Source: Hyposmocoma kahamanoa (Eukaryota > Arthropoda > Insecta > Lepidoptera > Cosmopterigidae). Taken from it: 64,000 nucleotides of DNA. This document shows positions 55,232 to 64,000 of the stretch, piece by piece. Where the stretch lies: assembly GCF_003589595.1 (NCBI RefSeq), contig NW_020654289.1, positions 3,290,823 through 3,354,822 on the forward strand, in the 5' to 3' direction. The notes under the pieces were generated by a model. It was not told the origin of the DNA. It did not search any database and saw nothing but the letters and a program-made list of their open reading frames with translations. Made by a program: the position numbers and the translations under genes. The first letter of the stretch is position 1. The number at the start of each line of letters is the position of its first letter.

Positions 55232-55600
55232 TTGGGTCCTTGTAGTTATTCGATGAATTTACCAAACGGACTTTGCAAAATTGGTTCTCGTTTGGATGTT
55301 CTGTACAGTGATCCCCGAGTTAATATCGTTACTTTGGTACTTATAGTAAAGGGTGTCCCTAATTTTAGACCTAGTAATTGGTTTGGACGTACCTTGGGTC
55401 GACATCAAGGTCGTCATCTCAACCAGATTGTGAATGTCCTTGAAAATTATTACATACCCCTGGGAGATAGACGTGATGGTCGATTGAAATTTTGTAACAA
55501 GTACATATTTTGACGACCTCTTGACTGCACTGTGGACGTTGGGTTCTGGGTTCGATTCCCGATAAGACCAGGAAATTAACTAAGTGGTTACGAGGAAAGT
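55232..55600 (+). repeat. SINE family D body followed by a second head
   Basis: Body from aaaattggttctcgtttgg through ttggtacttatagtaaaggg and agacctagtaattggtttgg aligns with the minus-strand copy at 18881-19115. From 55505 a new tRNA-like head starts (gacgacctcttgactgc, then gggttcgattcccgataag). The 93-codon open frame over this stretch is therefore not a gene. Confidence 0.6.
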
Positions 55601-55609
55601 AAGGCACTG

Positions 55610-57235
55610 AACTAAATTAATTAAATTCTAAATTGGTGCTAGTATGTTCCGGGTAGTGTGCATTGTGAATTCTGTTGGTCACCAGAAAATTTAAAGTATA
55701 GTTGAAATTGTATAACTCTCTGTATAACCATAACATAGAATCTATAAACCACTTTTCTGAAAAGTAATTTTGCAGATGTACCCTTATTACACCAAGGGTG
55801 CGAATTAATATAAACTTAGACGTAAGTAAAGTAACAATAATTGAACATTTATTGTTTTTTCTACTACTACCTATAGGCTTACATTTCTCCACAAAATCAT
55901 CTGTACGTTACCTCAAAATATCTGTTCCCTTTCTCTTTAAAGGTATCCAAGAGGTTACATTTGGAAAAAATGGAATCCGGCAAAGAGTTCCACTCTTAGT
56001 AAAGTAATGGTAGCCTTGTGGGACAACGGTGGTTTCTCAATTGTGAACCCATGCGGCGGCATTTAGTAGCAACACTTCTTGCTAACTGTGAAGAAAAACA
56101 ACGTGAACAAAATTGCATGTCGAAGATGTTTCACTACTTTGGATAAATTGTGAAGGCCTAAAAATCCTGACCTTTGAGGAAACCTGTTGACGAAGACGAT
56201 GCTAATGATGATGATGTTAATAAGTAAGTAATGTAAGTTTTTTAAAGTAATTTACCATTGAATTCAAATTTGTTCATGTCTTTGCGATACGTATCTATGG
56301 AATTTTCTCTCAAATTCATTCTCTTATTACAAGTTAAGAAGTTTGACAGGTTAAATTCCGTTTCAAATCTTCACGCCTTCAACAGACACCAGGTAATTCT
56401 CGGATTTATATTGGATAAGTTTTTAAAGCATTAATTGATGAAGTATGACCACCATTTTGCAATTTAGAGATGGGAGTTTTACTCGCAGAGACCTGTTATA
56501 TTTGTTTTTCGAATTGCACAACTCTTACAATATCAACAATTATCTTTCAAAAAATCCATATTCTTATTGACCTCTGTAAGTTTCAGGGAATAAAGGAATT
56601 TTTAATTGGTCTCAGATATTTAAGAAGCTTAAAGCCGCATTTAAAAAATCTGCCGGGAGTATTGGAAGTAAGCCCTATAATACCACATCAGCCTGCAATA
56701 AACCACTTGTGAATATGGGTCTCTCCGACAAAGGGTTGAGGCTTTACCATATTATCCGCGACGCTAGGTTGGAGGAGTTGAAGTAAATCCGGAATCTAAT
56801 TCGCAGGGAGAATCTGATGGATAAGGCATATTCCCATATTTTTTTGGTTGGACAACAATTATGATACCGTGGTATATCTGCGTAACGAGTGTTATGAGCA
56901 CGTTACTCTAACCACCCAAAGGATATATTAGGCACCTTGCTTTTGGGTCCCAAAACTATACCATACAGTTAGTTCAGTGTTACAATTGTTAATTCAACAT
57001 ACGAAGCAAGATATAAATCGTAATATTTCTTCCTGTATCTACGACAGGTCAAACTATATCGTTGGTATATTGTGCATCGAAAACTTTCTGCGGTGTTTTA
57101 TCTCAAGGACTTTTGAACAGGGATGGAATAGGGACTCAGAATTAAGTAAATTTATGTAATTTATTATAGATAATTGCAGTCCTTGACAAAGAGTTTGCCC
57201 ATCAAATTTATTTCTACCACCAAGGAGTGAGCTTA
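55610..57235. other. Intergenic or intronic, nothing recognised
   Basis: Short open frames only; no motif on either strand. Confidence 0.35.
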
Positions 57236-57240
57236 TATTG

Positions 57241-57450
57241 AGCATTACTGGATTCCAGTTTTGAAGGGTACGGTGCTGGTGAAACTACAGGCACATTGCA
57301 TCAGTCAATTTTGCGCCTCAGGGTGACGGGCGCAGTGGCAGGGCCCCTCAGATCTTTCTGTGTTCTGTGTGGCACTGCAACTGTTATGGATAGGCGTGAT
57401 AACCAGGCGCACGACCTGTTCATCTTGACACTTGGTATCATAAAAAAAAG
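57241..57450 (-). repeat. Family A repeat, copy A10
   Basis: Minus strand: ccagttttgaagggtacggt, actacaggcacattgc, agggtgacgggcgcagtggc, ataaccaggcgcacgacctg. Its outer right end is A-rich. Confidence 0.7.
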
Positions 57451-58269
57451 AAACGACGTTTAGGCTGCATAGATATTTAAACTTCATGGTGCATTTGCTC
57501 TCAACAATAACACAGATATAAACTTTAAAAATGGTTTCAATGAAGTTTTGGAATTGTGAACCTCTCGACTCCTGCCCTGAATAATATATCTGATGATGAT
57601 GATGATCAATAGAAGATAAACCTGAATAATGGACACTTAATTTCAAACGACATTTAAACTATATATAACACAAATGTCTTTAAGGTTCAATGTTTGACCA
57701 CAGGTGCAGTAAAAATATGAAAAAAAAGAGTTGATTGAAAAAGGACAAAATATTCTGCTCTCAGTAATAATTATTTATGTATGTCATCCCAAATATTGAA
57801 GTTTCTGGTACCTCATAAATCATCCTTATTTCATATCACTGTATAAAATTTTAACATCTCCCAAGAATCCCCCCTGTATCGATCTGGCCCTGTAATATCG
57901 AAGAGGGTTGCCCCACTGTCCCTAGCAGGCCACAAGTCGTAAATCATCCCGGCTTGAGACGCCAGTTAACACATTTTTGAGCATCTATAGTAGTGTTTTT
58001 TTGTATGGAGGCATGGGTTATGGACCTCGTTACGTGTAATTTCAAAAGGTAATGCATTATTTTAAAATAAACGCGCGTATATTTGCAGAAAATAACGTTC
58101 ATCTTGGTGAGTACGTAATTTTTTCCGAAGGTCAAAATTGAACACCAAAATTATCTAAACAAAGTTTCCAAAGTAGCAACAGTATAACATGGTGCATTTT
58201 TTTTTTTTTTTTTTTATTGTGGCTCGGCAAAATGACTGCACCGCGCCTGATGGAAAGTGCGAATACAGT

Positions 58270-58669
58270 NNNNNNNNNNNNNNNNNNNNNNNNNNNNNNN
58301 NNNNNNNNNNNNNNNNNNNNNNNNNNNNNNNNNNNNNNNNNNNNNNNNNNNNNNNNNNNNNNNNNNNNNNNNNNNNNNNNNNNNNNNNNNNNNNNNNNNN
58401 NNNNNNNNNNNNNNNNNNNNNNNNNNNNNNNNNNNNNNNNNNNNNNNNNNNNNNNNNNNNNNNNNNNNNNNNNNNNNNNNNNNNNNNNNNNNNNNNNNNN
58501 NNNNNNNNNNNNNNNNNNNNNNNNNNNNNNNNNNNNNNNNNNNNNNNNNNNNNNNNNNNNNNNNNNNNNNNNNNNNNNNNNNNNNNNNNNNNNNNNNNNN
58601 NNNNNNNNNNNNNNNNNNNNNNNNNNNNNNNNNNNNNNNNNNNNNNNNNNNNNNNNNNNNNNNNNNNNN
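58270..58669. other. Assembly gap (400 N)
   Basis: Exactly 400 N, probably a scaffolding gap of arbitrary or estimated size. Open frames that span it are artefacts. It is preceded by a T run with gcgcctgatgg (another repeat start) and followed by a (ta)n-rich tract to about 58760, which probably caused the break. Confidence 0.98.
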
Positions 58670-58765
58670 TATATATATATTATATATATCTATATTATTA
58701 AAAATATAGATATATATACATATATATTCAGAATATATCTTTATATATTATATATCTTAATATAT
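58670..58765. repeat. TA-rich low-complexity tract
   Basis: Mostly tatata with interruptions, bordering the assembly gap. Confidence 0.9.
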
Positions 58766-59029
58766 GAAGATACGACTTATCATGTCTTATAATGACATTG
58801 TAACCAACGAAAAGAAAGACACGTCTTATAGAGGTACACAAAGACGTACTCACAATGCAAAAAAAACATAAACACTCGAAGGACCACTTTAGCCTATTAA
58901 ATACAAAGCTAAAAATTTTTTGTTTTGAATGAAATGAAAGCAGTTTTATTTGCTTAAAACATGGTGTGAAAGATAGAACATACTATTATGGAACACATGT
59001 TTTACCTGATTAGGCATGCAATGAAAGTG

Positions 59030-59272
59030 CTCATTACAATTATGTATATTATTAGAGAACATCACATACATTACCACTGATCCTAAAGTAAGTAGCTAAA
59101 GCACTTGCATTACGGAAATAGGAAACAACGACGGTACCACAAACACCCAGATCCGAGACAATATAGAAAAGTTAATTTTCTACACTAAACCGGCCGAAAA
59201 TCGAACCCGTAACCTCAGAGATGACGACACCATGAAAGCCGGTATGCAAGCCACTCGACTACTTGGGCCGTG
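59030..59272 (-). repeat. tRNA-derived SINE, family D copy 4
   Basis: On the minus strand: cacggcccaagtagtcgagt (A-box region), gttacgggttcgattttcgg (B box), aacttttctatattgtctcg, ggtaccgtcgttgtttcc and a body ending near gatgttctc. It shares the tttctaxattgxtctgg body with the other family D copies. Confidence 0.7.
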
Positions 59273-59459
59273 AAACTGTGAACAATTTGGAAGGTAGGGA
59301 GAATATTCCCCGGTATAGTAAATGCCAAAAAACTAACGGTGTTACTATATTAATTCTTAAAATAGGTCTTCTTTTTATTTTACATTATGCAATTTTATGT
59401 CACTCAACGTTTACAAAATCAATCCGGTCAGTCATATCGTCTCTCTCTTGAGTAGGTGT

Positions 59460-61165
59460 TGTAATTTAATTAAACAAATGTTACAGGTACTAGTCGAGTT
59501 AGCACCTGTTCTATAAATGAGTCATATACAAAGTAGACGGACAATGAATACTGTAGAGCGGACTAAGATCGTCTTAGCTAAAACAAAATTGTTAGGTACA
59601 GCAGTTAGAGAAGAAAAGGGCTATCTATAAAGACGGCGCCAAAAAAGATCACAATAAACAATTTCAGCAGTTTAAGCGTCATTAAGGTTCATAAATGTCG
59701 TAAGTGGTTTCGTTGTAAAAACAAAATATGAAAATTGTTTTTGTTCATTAAAATTCAAAAACTTTAATAATTCTACGTTCGTGGTTAGCGAACGTTTATG
59801 CCAAGAACATTATTTGTGCTTTATAAGAGTCAACATTAATATACTCTTAACTTTGGGTTTTGACGTTTTTTAATGTTTCTCGAGTTCCTGTATTGAACGG
59901 CATAAATGAACATTGACTTTAAAGGCAAATTGACCTAGTTATTGTACTCTCTGATCTTCCTGTTTAACCTCGCCATGAGAAAAGCTTTTGCAGCTTTTCT
60001 CATGGCGAGGGAAAGGAAGGAAATGGAATCATCTCGTTCATAATGCCACGAGGAACTTTTAGAAACACGACGTTCAACAATTAAAATTATTTAGTAAAAT
60101 ACGACTAAAAAGAAGAAATAACATTTCTGTGATAGACGAAGAAAATTTAAGGTACTTGATTCACTCCTCAAAACAGATGTAGTTAGAAAGGACATAACTT
60201 GGCCATAAATAAGGAACAGTAAATAAAATGATCAAGGCCGTATTTGCCGACTATGTTATTACATATTAACAACATTTTGATAGTCCCTAACTTTTCTCTT
60301 TTATGGACGTAGTAGAATGGAAGACTCATTCCTGTGTTATATAAAATAGCTATAGTTTCTCAGTACCTAACCTTGAAGTTGAATCAGAAAATTTTGAGCT
60401 TGTTTTTAATTCTTATATACGTTGAATAGCAAAGGTTGTAGAATGTACCCCTGATGCACACCTTTTCTACCTTGCAATTTAAGTGGATGATGATGATAAT
60501 GAATGTTTGTTACTTTTACAAAGTCTACTAGCTAACTCAACAATATTACGTTATTATTCTCTAAGTATCTTCCCACTCTATTTAAAGATCAAGTACTTTA
60601 GCGACTTCTCTTGATAATAAAAATGTTATGATAGCTGTTTACGATTTATTTATACATCTGGTAGTTTGCGAATTTGGACAATATCTGCGTTCTAGATATT
60701 TGCTACTCATAACAACGATGTAATATAAGTAGTTACTAGTAGCTTGTTTTTGAGATAATTTTATTGGACATTTACAATTATAGCTTCTTTATAAAAGTAA
60801 GACGTAGTAGTCGTCCTCGTCAAAACGAAACATTTGAGCTCAAACACAAGTCAGCTGTTGCATACAGTTGAGGAGTTCTCCCATCTCCAATCATTTAACG
60901 GAAAGTAAGTGAAATTAAATCGGATTTATTCGCGGATTTAGCGGAATATTTTCTTGAAATTTAAATGGAATCATTACTGAAGTATCCATTTATTCCAATA
61001 AAAAAAGAATCATCGAAATCTGTGTACAAATGACGGAGTAACCGCACAATATTTACACAAAAAAAAAACACTCCAATTGAGACCACACCATAACCACACG
61101 TGTTTGTGTCGTCTTAGATGACGTAGGTAGCAGTAAAACCTTCATCGTACAATAGGTTCATCATG
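59460..61165. other. Unassigned stretch with one perfect hairpin
   Basis: No exon recognised. A 19-bp perfect hairpin at 59968-60010 is described separately. Confidence 0.35.
59968..60010. repeat. Perfect 19-bp hairpin, 5-nt loop
   Basis: cctcgccatgagaaaagct (59968-59986) is exactly complementary to 59992-60010, with loop tttgc. The match ends sharply on both outer sides. Confidence 0.75.
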
Positions 61166-61170
61166 ATATT

Positions 61171-61388
61171 TGCCACCTTACACATTTCTACCGGCAAGCA
61201 GTAACGTAAGCATTACTGCGTTCCGGTTTTGAAGAGAAAGGGTGTTGGTGAAATTGCAGACACATGGGACTTGTCAACTTATGTCTCAAGGTGACCGGCG
61301 CCGTGGTTAAGCCCCTTTGATTTTTACAAATTAAAGTGGCACTGCAACTGCTGTGGACAGGCGTGTCGCTTGCCACCAGGCGCATCAA
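61171..61388 (-). repeat. Family A repeat, copy A11
   Basis: Minus strand: accggcaagcagtaacgtaa, ggttttgaagagaaagggtg, gacacatgggacttgtcaac, cttgccaccaggcgcatc. It abuts the inverted-repeat element that starts at 61426. Confidence 0.7.
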
Positions 61389-61425
61389 TATTCAGAACCA
61401 TATATTACATATGTACAGTCATATA

Positions 61426-63525
61426 CATGAGATACCTGACCCCCGAAACATGCCCAAACCGACCTTTTGGTTCTGAGAGCCATCTTACGTATTGAACAAA
61501 GAAAAAATTAAAGTAGTTTCAACTTTATGGTATAAGCAACACAGTGGAGTGTTGCTTGAAGAAGATCAATATTTTTTTTTAAACTAATGCTAAATTTCGT
61601 TACTTCATGTCTAAGTAAATTGGTCGAGCGGTATGTAGAATGGACTGCCAGTTACAATACCCGTGGTTCGATTCCACGAGCACTATTTTGTTTTAACGTC
61701 ATATTTTTAACAGAATTTTTTCACTTTGACAAATCACAATATTTGCTCACCAGAAATTGCCTAAGGTGGGTGGGTAGATAATATTAATAAAGTATAGGGT
61801 GGTTATGGATAGATTAACAAGTGAAGAAATCGCTCAGCAGTTTGCATACGATCGTGTCTTCTGTGATATCATATTGTTCCACGTTTCGTTTCCATTTATC
61901 TATTCAGTTTTAATTACTTTCAAGGTGTTCTTTTTTGTTTTAATATGCCGCTTAACGCTTAACGGAATTATTATATATTTATTACATATATTTAAATTAT
62001 AAATTATTATTCAGTATGGACAAGATGTGCCAATCAAAGAAATTGCAAGGCGACTTCATATAGCGGTAAGTAGACTCATTATATTTTTTACAGTGCTGCA
62101 GGTGGCTTCAATTTGCAATAAGGACCACCCCATCCTTCATTATCCCACGGGTGTTATGAAACATGTTTAACGAATCATTAAAATTAAAAAATATATAAAT
62201 CTAGTATTAGGCGAAATTCGAAACTACAATTATGAGGGCCTATTACGCAGTATTTATTATAAATTGCTTGTTCACAGAGAAACACTGTCAAGCTGTGGAT
62301 CAATCGCCCCTGAGCGACTGGAAATGGGGAACGTAATCAGCCGGGGTCAGCACCGGTAATGTTTACCTATTTCTGCATCTAGTCGTCACCTAGGTGTTGT
62401 CAATAGCCATATTGAAGATCCCTTTGCCACTACAAAATCTTAAATTCATGAAATAATGACCAGGACCTTGTGGTGTCCATGTAGGTTCAATGCGTGGTCG
62501 AGATTTATGCTGGTCGATGTTCACAGGCATGAAAGACCGTTTACAGCAAGTCATCGATTCTGAAGGCTTTTCTTTGTGGTAATGAAGTGGTAATTGTGTA
62601 GTTTTTAATAATATATATTATAGTTATGAGTCATCGCAAAAATAATGTAAAGAGTGAGTGACGTTATTGTTGATATTGTAACATGTCTATTTACTGCACT
62701 ACCTTATAATTTTGTAAAAATGCAGCCTATAAAACTATAGTTTGTTATGCAAAATGACATAACAATATTACCTATATAATATGTTTCAAATGAATAATAT
62801 TGGAAAAAGTTGTGAGATGTCAAGTTGAAATCTTCAAATATAAATGCGTAAGGTATTCCATTAATTGAATGATAGTTTAAGAATTTTAACAATCAATCTA
62901 CTTTAATTGTAATAAAATTAGTTTTTTAGCGTTTTGTCAATATCGATACAATTGTGGAAATTGTGTAGTAGGCTTAACAAAATACAGTGGTTACAGATAC
63001 AGGCTGTAAGTATTTTAAATATGTTTACTAATTATAATTTACAAGAATAAAATATTAAAATATTTGTTGAATTACACAAGAAGGTTACTTTTATTTCATT
63101 CACTTAATGTTTGTGGAAGGTGGGGGGTTCACTTTTAGAATCTAATATTCTTAGACATTCCTCACACCTATCCAGAGGTTAAAAACAAAAAAAATACTAT
63201 GTTATATAGTCATAGCTATATAATATTTTATTTTTAATGTGACTCGAACCATGCTTGCCTCAACTTACAAAGCAATCTTTATACTGCTCGGCCACGACGT
63301 CCTTATATAGCTGGTTGAAATTTGTATTCTGTATTTAAGTAAGAACTATACGTTAAAGATCAAATTGGCTTAAAAACTTTCATTAATGAGACTACCAAGG
63401 AGTCATATCAAAATAAATTTTGCGGCCCACAGGTTAAAGATTAAGTTTGTTTAACAAATTTCTCAACATTTTTGTACTCAGAACCAAGCGGTCGACAAAG
63501 TCGGCTTGGGGGGTCAGGTATCTCG
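61426..63525 (+). mobile_element. DNA transposon with long inverted ends and decayed Tc1-like transposase
   Basis: The left end gagatacctgacccccgaaa (from 61429) through ttttggttctgag (61478) matches the reverse complement of 63477-63524 (gagatacctgaccccccaag through gcttggttctgag). TA flanks both ends, as for Tc1/mariner. The interior has the transposase relic (about 61805-62440) and two tRNA-like segments in opposite orientation: 61615-61685 (plus; gtcgagcggtatg, ggttcgattccacgagc) and 63238-63302 (minus; gtggccgagcagtat, ggttcgagtcac). These are probably separate SINE insertions. Confidence 0.65.
61805..62440 (+). pseudogene. Tc1-like transposase relic (helix-turn-helix region)
   Basis: Pieces: MDRLTSEEIAQQFAYDR (61805-61855), YGQDVPIKEIARRLHIA ending at 62066 before a good donor (gtaagtag), then after the acceptor ttgttcacag (62277) RNTVKLWINR and a stop, then ATGN and HIEDPFATTKS. 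IxEIARRLxxxRNTVxxW is the first helix-turn-helix of Tc1/mariner-type transposases. The catalytic domain is not recognisable. The join at 62066/62278 keeps the frame, so an intron is possible; a simple insertion inside the motif is the alternative. Confidence 0.5.
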
Positions 63526-63529
63526 TATA

Positions 63530-64000
63530 TATAAATGTACGTATCTCCTCTTACTGTCATTTAGAGAAAACATTCAGATGTTAGGTCGTACAGTCCTTGA
63601 CCTTTAACCAAAATAGAGCACAATGCTTAACAGAAGAATTTTATAAATATGCTTGACAAAATTCTTAAACAATAAAGCACACTTTTACTTATAATTAACA
63701 ATAATAATAATAATATTTAAGAAGGTACTGGTTCGAATCCAACCGGATCGAAGGAATCTTAGTGTTCGATCTTCGTATTGATAATTACTACAAATTAGTG
63801 GAGTAATTTCACAAAAAATAATTGAATATCAAGGTATAACATCGTGACGTTCAATAAACTCAAAAATTACAATTTCATATTCACGCCTTCCTGTTTCCGC
63901 TCTATAGGAAATATCTCAGGTCCCGCGGCCGTGACATCGTAGAAATAAGCAAGTGAAATTTACAACCTAATAAACCGCGACAAAAATACTTTTACTGATA
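63530..64000. other. Right end of the window, nothing recognised
   Basis: One B-box-like ggttcgaatccaacc at about 63730 suggests a SINE remnant; otherwise unassigned. Confidence 0.35.

Noticed and set aside
55232..55513. 93-codon plus-strand open frame similar to the one at 18818-19201
   Set aside because: Same SINE body; it runs into a second SINE head at 55505.
58189..58792. Three open frames spanning the N block
   Set aside because: They exist only because N codons are not stops; the flanks are T-rich and TA-rich low complexity.
61615..61685. Possible tRNA gene with box B ggttcgattccacgagc
   Set aside because: D-arm and acceptor pairing are poor and it lies inside a DNA transposon; SINE head or pseudogene more likely.

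Overview
The window is eukaryotic nuclear DNA, AT-rich, intron-containing and packed with transposable elements. The most likely source is a moth or butterfly (Lepidoptera). The reasons are a mag-type LTR retrotransposon with very short LTRs, an insect DM4/DM12 gene, an insect-type nicotinic acetylcholine receptor (nAChR) alpha subunit, and several high-copy tRNA-derived SINE-like families. No species can be named from the sequence alone.

Two host genes can be reconstructed. On the plus strand, a complete four-exon gene of the insect DM4/DM12 family runs from 1849 to 19994. It encodes about 230 residues with a signal peptide, and the splice phases agree throughout. Its introns hold most of the mobile DNA of the left third: a structurally intact 4.7-kb Ty3/mag-like element with identical 100-bp LTRs (4743-9472) and a Penelope-like fragment (about 9640-10590) in intron 1; a mariner (16922-18224) inserted into an older repeat, plus LINE and MITE remains, in intron 3. 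On the minus strand, the last five coding exons of an alpha-type nAChR subunit lie between 33114 and 46717. They cover the extracellular domain from loop A through the Cys-loop and loop C, all four transmembrane segments and the stop codon. The N-terminal exons were not found and probably lie beyond 64000.

From about 20 to 33 kb the sequence is mostly gene-free, with MITEs, foldback elements and LINE relics. The nAChR introns contain a piggyBac-like element whose transposase is internally deleted (35409-36365), a LINE 3' end, a four-unit tandem repeat (42154-42720), a Penelope-like element with an inverted tail carrying hammerhead-like motifs (43455-44930), and a small ORF with a VHL-box-like motif. 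From 47 to 64 kb no host exon was recognised. That part holds LINE 3' ends, SINEs, a 400-base assembly gap (58270-58669) and a 2.1-kb element with long terminal inverted repeats and a decayed Tc1-like transposase (61426-63525).

No operon-like or defence-like cassette is visible. The most unusual items are the mariner transposase with Asn at the third catalytic position, the Penelope-like elements with inverted hammerhead-like tails, a stem-loop just after the nAChR stop codon, and several strong unexplained hairpins.
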